From Harmothoe impar (taxonomy: Eukaryota; Annelida; Polychaeta; Phyllodocida; Polynoidae): a stretch of 64,000 nt of DNA. Every line of letters starts with the position of its first letter. The first letter of the stretch is position 1. A program made the translations under genes and the position numbers. The notes beneath the pieces were generated by a model. That model saw only the letters and a list, made by a program, of their open reading frames with translations, had not been told where the DNA came from and made no database searches. This document shows, piece after piece, positions 31,913-45,000 of the stretch. The DNA is taken from the NCBI GenBank assembly GCA_947462335.1, contig OX381709.1, positions 37,342,186 to 37,406,185 of the forward strand, in the 5' to 3' direction.

Positions 31913-32146
31913 GGATGGTGTTTCTCCACAAATTTGCGGAGGTCCGCAAATTTGCGGAGGTCCGTAAATGCACTCTCCATATATTCATGGAGGTCCGCAA
32001 ATATATATGGAAATGGTTTTTTAGTACTTAAGCATACAAATACGGAGCTCCATATATATTTGCGGAGCTCCGCAAATTTATGGAAGCAAATTTGCGGAGC
32101 TCCACAAATTTGCGGAGCTCCGCAAATTTGTGGAGAAACACCATCC
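31913..32146. mobile_element. Foldback element built of TTGCGGAGCTCCGCAA palindromes
   Basis: The ends are exact inverted repeats of about 28 bp (GGATGGTGTTTCTCCACAAA... and ...TTTGTGGAGAAACACCATCC). The interior repeats AAATTTGCGGAG and CTCCGCAAATTT many times in both orientations. 234 bp; extreme secondary structure is expected. The apparent ORFs here are translations of this repeat. Confidence 0.7.
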
Positions 32147-32869
32147 TGTGAAGGAGCAGACATACTACCTCATTGGTAATGAAGCAATGCACACATAATA
32201 TATCTGACAAGCATGGCGTATGGGTTTTCAGGTGCAGCAATCCAATCAGGAGCTTTCTCTCTACATTTCATTCAGTACATATATATATAAATATACTATA
32301 CAGATCATATCTGGGTGGATCTTCATTTGTTGCTACTTGTTGAGTATTTCCGAAGAACTGACAGACATCTGAAAGAGCAGACCAGTGGGTGCACACATCG
32401 CTGAGTTTATAGAAATTGTTACCAGGATTCCAGGGTAGCTTAGATTCACTGGGGTACAGTGGACATAGTGTGACATCCATCTTCTGTAGTACGGTACCTG
32501 GTGTAAAGCTGATTGGAGTAAAGAGGTGTCTCTGCTACACCCCCTAACACTGGGGGAAAGACCCACATACCAGAGTCCCATGCAGACAATGTGAAGAGGG
32601 GCAGACATTATGACTGTAACAGTAGCCTATATAATGGCAGGGCGTTCCCTCGATTGCAAGATTAGCTGTCTACTGCCAGTCCGGTTAGCACCAGGCAATA
32701 AGGACATGTAGGAGGGCTGCTGTAGATGCCAAAGAAAGGTGTCTACATGCAAGAGATGTCAGCCAGGCCCACATCCACCATAGACCTCCAGAGGACAATT
32801 GTCAGGGGAGAAGTGCATTAGGGACATCCCATGCCACCTCCAAAGTTGAAGTGGATGCACAGACTAAAG
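32147..32869 (-). other. Probable 3' UTR and downstream flank of the receptor pseudokinase gene
   Basis: It follows the minus-strand stop codon at 32872-32870. No coding signal. I could not fix a single convincing minus-strand poly(A) signal. Confidence 0.4.
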
Positions 32870-33050
32870 CTACACAACCTCCAGTGGGTTATCTGCAGCT
32901 GACACGGGGGTATATCCATCATCCGGGTACCTCTCCAGTTGTAGCAGGTCTGTGTTAGTTACCTGCAACTCCTCCAGGCGGCGCGCCACCACGTCAAAGG
33001 TGGGCCTCTCAGGGGGCTTGTGCACCCAGCACGCCTCCAGTACACTGTAC
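32870..33050 (-). CDS. Pseudokinase exon 13: C-lobe end and tail
   Basis: 181 nt, residues 538-597 and stop at 32872-32870. [18 protein letters not shown] is the conserved alphaH-alphaI region. The tail has [12 protein letters not shown] with two tyrosines that could be phosphorylated by a partner kinase. Confidence 0.9.
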
Positions 33051-36000
33051 CTACAACAAAGGGACTGGAGTTACTGCACAGAAGGCTTTATGTAGTACCC
33101 TGGTGACCAGGGGTAGGCCCAGGAATATAAAAAGGAGTGGGCGTCTAGTAAGCATTGGAGTACCTCGTGTCGTGTTGTAATTTCGTTCTTAAATTCGAGA
33201 TCAGTATTTGAATCACTTTGATATAGAACACATAACATGCATATAATTAATATGATATAAATAAGCCTATAGCATATTGTGAGTATCATAATTGAAAATA
33301 TCACCAGAAGAAAGGCAAGGGATAATGATTAAAATAAGACATGTAGACATGTAAACAAATTAGACCTGGAGTTATTAAAACCCAAAAGGTCAATTTTCTC
33401 CACACTTTGGAACTTGTATAGACATTCTTTAATGGTAGATTACTTAGAATTAAAAGTCATACCCTCTATATGACACTTTATCTTCAAACTCATTATGGTG
33501 TATGACGGTTTATATCTTAAGGTGATACTTACAGTTCCTGTTTGCAGTGGGGAGGTCTGGGCATGCGCACTCCACGCTTTACATTGCGCGTGACCTTGGT
33601 CATGTCATGGTTAGGGTATGGAGTTGCTCCTTTTGATGACAAGAAAATAAGTTAAAACAATTTAATACATTTTATTTTATAGCTATGGTCACATGGTGTA
33701 ATAGACATCAACGATTATTTATTTCTATCTAGATGTCAATTGCCGTTTTAAATGTAGATTATAATATAACAACCATACTGATAGCTTTAACTCAGGGGTT
33801 ATATTGCATAGAAAAAATATACCGAGAAGGCCCACTTGGGGTTTATACACTATATGAATGCCTAAATTGTACGACAAATTCTCCCAGAGCAGCCCCTAAA
33901 TACTCACCCAGTGTGATGATCTTCCAGAGCAGCCCCTAAATACTCACCCAGTGTGATGATCTCCCAGAGCAGCCCCTAAATACTCACCCAGTGTGATGAT
34001 CTCCCAGAGCAGTACGCCCAGGGAGAAGACGTCACTCTTACTGGTGTAGATGTTGTCTGACAGCGACTCGGGCGCCATCCAGCGAATGGGCTGAGGAGAC
34101 TGGCACAGGGAGACATGGGCAAATACAGGGATTAGTAAATTGTCTCTTACTGTTGGTATCTATATGTTCACGATTTGAGACAGTGTAAGGGACGCTACAT
34201 CGGTGCATGGTGCTCACTCTTGGAGCTTATCAACCCCATATATCGGAGTGATCAATGCTCTGGTACCCCAAATCACCCCATGTAAGACGATTCTTTCAAT
34301 GCATATGCCGCATTTCAGCCTCATATCGATTTTATAATTGTTTATTACGGGGTTCTATCAGTGTAAGTAGTATACTGGGGCTGGTTTTTGTGCCGGGTAC
34401 TTTTACATACTTATCCGTGGTAAATACCTAAAAAAAACGGCTAAACTTGTATAGGGTACAACCTCATATATGTCTTCCTTATTATATATTAGGCCAGTGT
34501 GCCGGTGAGTTGCTCACCTGGGTTGCTCTCTGGTACTCGTGGTGCTCGATGACGTCCTGTATGAAGCTGAAGGAGGTGACCTTACACAGCCGTCCCTCCG
34601 CCAACAGTACGTCACGGGCACACAGACCCCGGTGCAGCATCTGCAGGCACCACACACAACTAGAGTTACACACGTGCTGTAGTTTTCCCTACACCTATAC
34701 CCCCACCTCTAAAAAGACTAAGTTAAACTGATAATGTTTTTATTTTGTTCGACATTCAATGTGATTTATATGCGATCGCCTTTGTTTGTAATTGTAGTAC
34801 TATTAGAAAGGCATATTCTCTGAGAACAACATAAATCACAATTAAACTACTGATAGGCCACACCCAATGGATACTCACCCTCGTGGAGGACAGATAAGCC
34901 ATGCCCCTTGCTATCTGAGCACCAAAGCCCACTAGTTCAGAGGTCAGGGTGAAGTTATTGTGCCCCACTATGTGCATGTCTAAGCTGGATGCCCGGATCT
35001 CCCGAAGATGGTCCCGGAGATTACCGAATGGCACAGGCTCCACCACCAGCACTGGGCGGTCTGGTAATACAAAGTAACACAACTTCAGACACCTATGTGG
35101 ATTAGGCATATACGTCCACCATTAAGATATTGGACAGTGCCACTCTTTGATGCTATGTGAGAAGCCAGTCAGGAAGCATTTCCCTGCCTGGGCAGGCCGA
35201 TCATAATTTCTGCTTGGCTGCTCACCTTATCAAAAGAAAAAAAATCACTTAAACAAAACCCTGTTAAATAAAACACTTGAAACAAGGAAGCCACCTTTCC
35301 CAGCTAACAAAAGAAGACACCGTTATTTTACGTCAAAATAACGTTTTAAAATTTACATAACGTTATGTCATACTAAAGAGCCTTAGAAAAACGTTGACAT
35401 ATAACGTTATATAACGTTATACAATGGTGTATACATTATTTGTTTGCTGGGTTGAAAACAATTAAATAAGATAGGATCTCATACTACATGTATTATTATG
35501 TACATGTATAAACAGTTATGGCACCCCCCCCCCCATGAAATACCAATATATAATGGCATAGTTCAAGAGTGTACCTTCGTCCAGACAGTAGCCCAGTAGT
35601 TGCAGCACGTTGGAGTGAGGTTTGAGGGACTTCATGGCCTCCATCTCTCTCAGTAACAACTGCTTCAAATGGTCACTCGCTGTTTCTAGCAAAAGGGAAC
35701 GTTCAGCTTAATACCCTTTTATTCAAATGTGTTAATCATCATCACCATAAAGGATATCACAGGGAACATCTCTCTTTTTGTTTATATGTGAAACTATTAT
35801 GCATGCAGTTAGTAAACTTATAATGTGCTATGTGTTAATATACTGGGATATGCCTATGGTAATAATAATGATACCATTTATATTTATCATAATACTTATG
35901 ATCATTAACTTTCATAAACGTGCTTGTTAACAAACTAAAGAAAACATTATATCTATGGAGCAAGGCCTAGACAGCAGGATTGAATAGAGGCATATTCTAC

Positions 36001-39000
36001 AAACAAAGTGACTCATGTCCTTATAATTTGTTAAAAGGCAAAAGAAGAATCATTAGCCAACGACTGAACGTGAAACCCCTTATTTATTTATACTATATTG
36101 TAGCCTACCATTCAGAAGCAGGGCGTTCTAAATAGATGTATACGTCTGAAGTGTTTTAAAATAAAATGTAGCACTGGGGACAAAGTAAACCTGGTTTAAA
36201 TGAACACAGATCAAACAAATGCGGAACAACAAAGATTACAGATGCGAAATAGAAAACCCTTATAAAGAATCCCCTGACAAACATCACCTGTCTTAGACAG
36301 AATGTGCCAATTCTGCAGCTCTGGGGATATCGAGCCTGATTTCAGGTTTGTCTGTAATCTTTCTATGTAAAAAGGCAATACAAAAACAAAATATTAAATA
36401 AGACTATATTTTCTATGATGTAACCTTATATGATTGGTATCATTAGAATTAAACAGTGACACAATCAATTGAAATACAACACATAGGTTAGTAACAGTAC
36501 TATACAAAGGTACACTTTACAATAAGGGGAGGGATTATTTTTCACCGCTCACCCATACAGAGTAAGTGTTAATTAACATGTGTTTATAACTATAGGTAGG
36601 GTGTAGATGTCGCAACAGGTCAGTGCAATGTAACTATCATTATTTTCTGTACAAAAGAAACATGAGATAAAGAAATTAAGAAAGGGCTGTTACATGCTAT
36701 CTGAAGAACCTCATATAATACCTTCAAATAAATGTATGATCTCTTTTGTAAAATTAGGGGCAATGGGGTTAATCTGTAGTTGACTCCTGGTTGTTGTACA
36801 AGCTATATACTTTAACCTACACAATAGAATACTTTAATACCTCCGAGCATCTTCAGCGACACATTGACCCAGCCGGGACTGCCGGCGAGTCCGAACACCT
36901 CCGCGTGGTAAATAGTCCCTATGTGCCCCTCCGAGATGACGTCGTGCACAACAATATTCTTACGTCGGATGTTTAGCTCATTCTCTATCGTTACCGGAAC
37001 CGGATTGTCGTATGACGTCACTACCACCTGGAACCATGGATAATTACGTGTAACTAACTCTGAGAGCATGAACACAATGTCATGTAGAATTCTCAAGCAT
37101 TAGATATCTAAGCTTATCCTAGTTTATTGAAAGTTATTTTTAACAACAAGAGGGTTGGTGGATTCCCTTCTCTCCAGGAGTATGACCCCCTTTTTACAAG
37201 AAGACTAGCGATTTATTATACATAATGATGGTCATATATAGGAAACTACTAGGAGAATTGCTTGCGTCATAAACCTACCTTTAAGATATTGTAGAGATAG
37301 GAGTAGGAGTATTCAGGTCAACCTGTAAAATTCAAATCACTAACATATCAGACAACTCAGGATGACTAGCATGTTAGGCACAATCTTACTGATTTTGAAC
37401 CACTCTGTTTTGATGACGACTCTCAAAAATACCTTTGGGTAAAACAGCAGACCCCGCCCAAGTTGATGGTGGATACAGTGTTAGTGCCATTGTAAATAAA
37501 TGTTTAGGATAGTGTGCGTCAGAGTCAAAGTTTGCCACTCACCAAGCATAGGTCCGTGTGTGCGTGTAAAGTGAGCAAGAGGTATGAGGAGTGTATAGAA
37601 TGGGAATACTTATTCAAGCTGTTCAAAATTATTGCTCTGGAAATGATTGCAAAGATGCTCTGCAAAAGGGCAGAAGCATAGAGGAAATCCATGGTATAAT
37701 TGTAAAAGAGTGTTATTGTGAAAAGTAGAATTTTTCAAATAAATTGTACATACATTTGTATATTGTATTGTTTACAAAAGCAGAAACGCTCGATTACCAA
37801 AATAATTAAATTCATGGAGGGTGGAGTTATTTGTATATAGTATGTACTACCCTATCTGTACATGATGTACGCAAAAACTATTTTCTTTATGAAATATGAT
37901 ATATTCCAACCCCGTTATTTGATAGATAACACATTTTTGCACTTTCAGAGAGCAGCTGGTATAAAGCTGCTGGTATTTAAATTGAAGGGTGCTGAAATCG
38001 AAAATCATAATGAAATTGCTGGGTTTCTTCTAATTTCTGAGCTATTAGTCATTTTCAATGCATAAAGTGCGATAAAACACTAGAGAAAAATTAGTCAGGA
38101 AGCTTATTTTTTCCATCATTCATGTATCCTTGGTTTTACAATGTCTTCAACATCAAGGAAAAGTGGTACATAGCCACTAAGAACCTATTCCCTGCCTATA
38201 GAATAATGATATCAGATAGCTGTTTGATAAGAACATCATACACTTCATCATATATACTGAATATTTTCCTGTGGGGTTTCTCGTACATTGACATGCTAGC
38301 CGATCATCATAACAATATTGTGTGACCCTAAAATAAGAATAAAAAAGGCTTTGTATATCATTCAGTAGTAGTGCATAATCATAGATGCAGGGACATTTAC
38401 ACAGAACTTCAATAATGTAGTTCACTTTTAAGACTACTGATAGATATAATTATGCATGAGCCATTATGTATAGGACAAGGCTTTGGCAGGAAAGGGTGTG
38501 CACGTATACATGTGTACTACATTGAAATAAATGCCATATTTTAGACGTTTTGTCCTTTATGGGGATCACAGAACCATGCTGTATTTGCAGTGTACAATCA
38601 AACGACTGCTACGCCTATAAAACATTACATATTTTTGAAGCAATCCAAAAATATTTCTACATAGATACTATGTCTCCCTGTCCGCAAATTGAAAATTCCA
38701 CATCCAATACAACATAGTTCACCCCTTACCCAGCCAGTAAAGAAAGTTGAACTGACATTGGGCCAACAGTACACCCTCAGAAAAGTGGGTCATTGTCGCT
38801 AGAACTACCCTCACCTGAGAGTCAGGCAGTGCAGTATGTAGTTTTAGCGACAATGACCCTCACTTTCCTGTTAGTGTAGCCAAGGTTGGAATGACGTCAG
38901 ATCTTGACGGTGGGCCAACGTTCATTTGTCCGTCCGTCTGAATGTCACCATGACGGTGCTAAGACGTTGGCCCAACATCAGGATGTTGGACCAACGTCAG

Positions 39001-42000
39001 GTTTTGACATTGCACCAACGTCTGGTAATGTTTTACCAATGTCTAGCCAACCAAATTTGGAGCCTAACAAACTGTATAAAACATGTGGTGCCAGTTATGA
39101 GGAGAGATAAAGGATGGGCTGGGCAAGATCTCTTTACACAACCTTTAGTGTCCTCTGGAGGAGGTTGAAGATACAACGTTAGGCCTGGACAAAAGTGAAT
39201 TTCAGCGGTTTTATTCCAGCTGCTTTTTGGCTGTTCCTCAGTGTAATCTTTCTATCGGCCACTGTGCCCATTGACATATCAAATAGATCCCACAGCTGAC
39301 AAGGGGCCCAAACCACATTTTTAGCCCAACTAGACAAGCCACATATTATAAGCGACAAAACAACAACCGGTCTTATCTAAGACAAGATTTTTTTTTTTTT
39401 TTTAATTTCATCGCCTTTCTAGGGGGATGTTTTTTACCGCGACAAGACTAATTTCCTAACTGCAACATGCAATAGAGATTCTCTACCTTGGGCCCTGTTT
39501 ATGAGAAAAAACACTTCTACTATATGTGCATTGTTATCATCTGTGAATAAGACAATTAATTGAACTTCATCTAGCGGGCAACAATGTGCTAATAATTCAT
39601 ATTGACCAGTTTATGTCTCCGGCCGCTGCACGGTCCCATGTATAATAAACCTATTAATCATGTTAGCAATTTTGGTGATCATTGTCTATAAAGAAGCTTT
39701 CTAAGTAATATATCAAAAGTTTGGGGGTCACCCCCCCCCCCCCAGCCTCGGCCAGCGCCTATCCTACCAGTTGGATACACAGCAGAGGGACACGGAGCAG
39801 TGTTGGTATGGGAGTCCGAGGGTACACGGAATTTAGGCACCCGGTCTTTAGGCACCCTGCCTTCAGGCCTCCCTGACCACAGGCACCCTGCCCTTAGGCC
39901 CTCCGGATCTTAGGCCCCCGGTCTTTTGGCACCCTGGCTATAGGCCCCCTGGCTATAGGCCACAACCTCCTCACGTCCATTACCACTTCCTCACGTCCAC
40001 TACCACTTCCTCACGTCCATTACCACTTCCTCACATCTACAACCCCCTCCTCACGTCCACTACCCCCTCCTCACGTCCACTACCACGTCCTCACGTCCAC
40101 TACCACGTCCTCACGTCCACTACCACGTCCTCACGTCCACTACCCCCTCCTCACGTCCACTACCCCCTCCTAACGTCCACTACCACTTCCTCACGTCAAC
40201 TACCACTTCCTCACGTCTACTGCCACTTCCTCACGTCCACTACCACCCCCTCACGTCCACTACCAATTAATTAAGGTGGTAGTGGACGTGAGGAGCAGGT
40301 AGTGGACGTGAGGAGCAGGTGATGTGAGGAAGGGGTAGTGGACGTGAGGAGCAGGTAGTGGACGTGAGGAGCAGGAAGTGGACGTGAGGAAGAGGTAATG
40401 GACGTGAGGAAGAAGTAGTGGACGTGAGGAAGAGGCTTAAAGAGGGGTTGGACGTGAGGAAGAGGTAGTGGACGTGAGGAAGAGGTAGTGGACGTGAGGA
40501 AGAGGTAGTGGACGTGAGGAAGAGGTAGTGGACGTGAGATTAGTGCCTACAGACAGGGGGCCTGTAGTCAGGGTGGCCTAAAGGCAGGGGGCTGCAAAAC
40601 CGGAGGGCCTGTGGGCAGGGGGCCTGTGTTCCGGGGGCCTACAGGCTGGGGGCCTACAGTCAGGAGGGCCTGTATTCCGGATACCGAGTCGGTGACTGCC
40701 CCCCCCCCTTTTATGCCCCCCCCCCCCTACCAAATCCCCCCGCGTTGAATTATCGTCACACTCTGCACACTCAAAAGGGGAACCTGCTCTGCATGCGCAT
40801 GTAAAATGCCGTTCTTGCTGTGTCAAGTGTTTCACATTATTATTTACCTTTTTGTTTTTCCACAGCACGTGATAGATGGCGTATATGGTGGCGGAACACG
40901 TGATCACCGCATAGATAACCGGGAGTACAATAGCCAACCACAGGAGGGAAGGCTGGGATGGGCTGCTTCTGCCATCTGGTATAGAGAGGGCAAAGGGGTG
41001 TATATTAGCGCCACTATAGTATAGAGACATGTGGACAATTGTAAGTAGTATAGGGACATACGGACTATTGTTAGTGATATAAGCACAGGGAGAATACCGT
41101 AAAAGCCCTCCTTTAAGACGACCTCACCTTTAGGACGAACCCCCTGTATGTGAATTATTTTTTACAATGGTTTACTCTTTAATCCTAGATAAGAAAACCC
41201 CACCTTTAAGACGACCCCCTAGTTGGGAAAAATAAATCCCAAACTCAGGCCGTCTTAACGGCGGGGTTTTACGGTAGTGTAAGTATGACGGAGAATAGGG
41301 AAATGAAGAATGTTGTAAGTAGTATAGGAAGATGGGGAAGAGTGTCAGTGATATAGGGACGCAGAGAATGGTGTAAGTAGTATAGGAATATAGGGAAAAG
41401 TATCATAGATGTAGCGATATGGATATTAGTGTAAGTAATATAGGAACATGGGGAATAGTTTAAGTAGTGTAGGAAAACGGAGAATAGTGTCAGTGATGTA
41501 GGGACACGGAGAGTGTCAGTAGTATAGGGGCATGGGGGAATATGTCAGTGATGTAGGGACATGGGGCTAAGTGTAAGTAGTATAGGAACATGCATTGTGT
41601 ACCCTGTGAGTAAAGGCATATTAAATGTATATGAGAAGATAATTTTAATTCACCTAATTATGTAAATTATAAAGGTTTAGTCTGAGTGTCACACAATTCT
41701 TTTTACATACACGGTATTCTTCATATCGCTGTATGCAACGACCGCCACTTTAGATAACTGAAAGCATTTAAATTGATTTTACCAACACTCTCACGAACCC
41801 CTGGCAGTGGCGAACCGTCCGCCTCTGAGCCACCACCTAAATATAGAAAGGTTTCAAGGGTATTATAAAACGGAGACACTTTAGTACAGTTGTTCAAGGC
41901 AATGTACTGATACATAGTAGCCCGGTAGGTTATACAGATGTATGTCAGAACCAAACAAGCATGGACTTATAGTGTAGATGATATATGGATAGAGAACGCA

Positions 42001-45000
42001 TCTTGCATAGCCATCCTTGATGCACTTCTTTGGTTGGTCTAGAATAAATGCCACTGTCACTCATCTATTACTGAGAGAACAATGTCATTGAATCCATCTA
42101 TAAATAATGTGATACATGTGGACAACTAAACATGTATGGTTTTTGTAATCCCAGTGTTGTCTATTACGGTCATCGGCTATGAAGCATGTACTCATTGAAA
42201 TCGCCCCAATGCATCTATGCTCAAAATAAAACGTTGATCCACTTTTGACAACATGAAGCACCAACATCATAACAACAAATGAACATGACGCTTTAGGGCA
42301 TCCTTTAAGTTTAAGTTTATAAGTACACGGGTGAGTCTGTGTGACGTAGTTGCTGTGACGTACCTGTGTGGACCGGGGCGCTGGTGGGAGTCGCTGGCAA
42401 TGTGCCCACTCCGAAGGCTGCAGATAAAAAGCAGAGAACGGTTCTAGTGTAAGGGGTATTTCATGTTCACACAGTAGGGGGGAAAGCCCACAGTCTGGGC
42501 TCATTGTTAGACCTACATGAAGTTGGTATTCAGGACTATTGCACTGGGTCACAGTGAAAACCTTACCATTAGATATCGTATTTTGTGTGATACCTCTTGA
42601 TCCAATGGAGCAAATGAGCTATACCCTTTTTGACAAATGAACCCACAAGTGTAAAAACAGCAGAAGGGATGTAGGTGGGTCTAAAGGAGGGGGGGTTCTG
42701 TCATCTAGGATATCTAAAAATGGGCTGTAAACCTACCTGTATCGACCTTAACACCTATAGAAAACCTCCATGTGTCATATTCATCATCCGCAAACTGGTA
42801 GGTGTGTCCCAGAGCAGGAGCCCCCAGAAGCCCCCGGAAGGAGCGCGCGATGAGCAGCGCTCCTGGGGCCGCCGGGAGGAAGTCATAGACGATGGACGTG
42901 TAGTTACCACGTGACAGGAAGCCCACTCGGTCCGCCCTCTCCACCTGCACATCATCGCCAGGGTAGATCTGTATGATACAACATAGACATTAACCACCCG
43001 GTCCGCCCTCTCCACCTGCACGTTATCACCAGGGTAGATCTGTACGATACAACATAGACATTAACCGCCCTGTCTACCCCCCTCCACCTGCACGTCATCA
43101 CCAGGCTAGATCTGTATGATACAACATAGACATTAACCACCCTGTCTGCCCCCCCCCCCCCCCCACCTGCACGTCATCACCAGGGTAGATCTGTATGATA
43201 CAACATAGACATTAACCACCCGGTCCGCCCTCTCCACCTGCACGTTATCACCAGGGTAGATCTGTACGATACAACATAGACATTAACCACCCTGTCTGCC
43301 CCCGCCCCCCACCTGCACGTCATCACCAGGGTAGATCTGTATGATAGAACATAGACATTAACCACCCTGTCTGCCCCCCCCCCACCTGCACGTCACGACC
43401 AGGGTAAATCTGTATCATACAACATAGACATTAACCACCCTGTCTGCCCCCCCTCCACCTGCACGTCACGACCAGGGTAAATCTGTACGATACAACATAG
43501 ACATTAACCACCCTGTCTGTCCCCCTTCCACCTGCACGTCATCATCAGGGTAGATCTGTGCACTGTTAGAAGTAAGTAGTGTTCCTGTACACCAAATACT
43601 GGGGGCACCTTTGGTTCCAGTAGATTGTGCTGTAGACGGCAAGTAAGCTTTTGTATAATTATTTACAGCACTATGTACTGTACAGGGACAGCAGGATCCT
43701 CTGTTACTGAACAGCAAAAATAATTGTAAATCATAGTCTGAAGGTCCTGGGTTCATCATCCAGTGCTGGTGATATTTTTAATCATCCATGTGAGGGAAAA
43801 ACGAATTTTAGGTGGATGTAGGTAAAACAAGAGAAGCGGCTCCACCAAGAAGTGAACTCACCACCTGTGTTGTTGGAGACGGGCCTAATCCATTGTGCCA
43901 CAGAGCCGGTGTTACAAACATTCATATTGGGATATATCTCTACTCTACTTCTCAATAATAATTTGTAAAGGTCTGGGGTTTGCCTCCCAGTGCTGGTGAT
44001 ATTTTTAATCATCACTGTGAGGGGAAAACGAATTTTAGGTGGATGTAGGTGAAACAAGAGAAGTGGCTCCACCAAGGATTGAACTCACCACCTGTGGTGT
44101 TGGAGACAGGCACTGATCCATTGTGGCACAGAGCCGGTGTTACAAATGGTCATATTGGGATATAAGCTACCTCTGCCATGTTTGTATTAAATGAGCTACA
44201 GCCTTGTTGCTAAAGATCCCTAATGAGAGGTGGCTAGACCATGGATCGATCCCAAGACCTCTCGTGTACATATTACAGGGAAAAGTACTGTAGATGTACA
44301 AGTCACTACCATAACCTGCATCTACAGTAACAGAATTGTACATGTACAGTAGAATTTGCTGTATTGTTATTTACAGCTAAAGTACTGTACATTTACAGCA
44401 ACTTTTGCTGTTCACGAACAACAACTTTTTACAGTGTATGATACAACATAGACATTAACCACCCTATCTGCCCCCCCCCCCCCCACCTGCACGTCATCAC
44501 CAGGGTAGATCTGTACGATACAACATAGACATTAACCACCCTGTCTGCCCCCGCCCCCCACCTGCACGTCATCACCAGGGTAGATCTGTATGATACAACA
44601 TAGACATTAACCACCCTGTCTGCCCCCCACCTGCACATCATCACCAGGGTAGATCTGTATGATACAACATATACATTAACCACCCTGTCTGCCCCCCCCC
44701 CCCCCCCCCACCTGCACATCATCACCAGGGTGGGTCTGTACAACATAGACATTTCCCACCCTATCTGCCCTAACATAGACATTCCCACCCTACCACTGAA
44801 TAAGTTACTCACCCTATAGGTTCCATTGCCGAATGGTAGAAACTCGACGTCTGACACCAAGGTGTAGCTGGCGCCCCCTGCCGGCCGCCACAGCTGAAGC
44901 CGTACAGGAAGTGGGCTGCCCTTTAACACGATGTTCATCCGGTATTCCCGGAGCGTGCCGGAAGTCAGGTTCAAGTCGACCAGGATGAAGGCGATGTCAC

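Larger units (their letters stand above)
43561..44436. mobile_element. 876-bp insertion with CACTGT ends, carrying two SINE copies
   Basis: Starts CACTGTTAGAAGTAAG and ends CTTTTTACAGTG. It splits the acceptor minisatellite: GATCTG on the left and TATGATACAAC on the right together reconstruct the unit. Inside are two related tRNA-like SINEs and short TACAGTA-rich segments. Confidence 0.6.

Noticed and set aside
31876..32179. ORFs rich in KFAEVRK or ICGAPQ on both strands
   Set aside because: Translations of the palindromic foldback element at 31913-32146.
39955..40540. CRISPR-like repeat array
   Set aside because: Continuous 20-bp minisatellite without unique spacers, in an animal genome.
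43838..43908. Functional tRNA gene
   Set aside because: Box A/B-like segments exist, but the acceptor stem and anticodon arm are not properly paired; a SINE head fits better.
43140..44700. Minus-strand ORFs encoding repeated [13 protein letters not shown]
   Set aside because: Translations of the acceptor minisatellite in intron frames; they start in intron sequence and are not exons as written.
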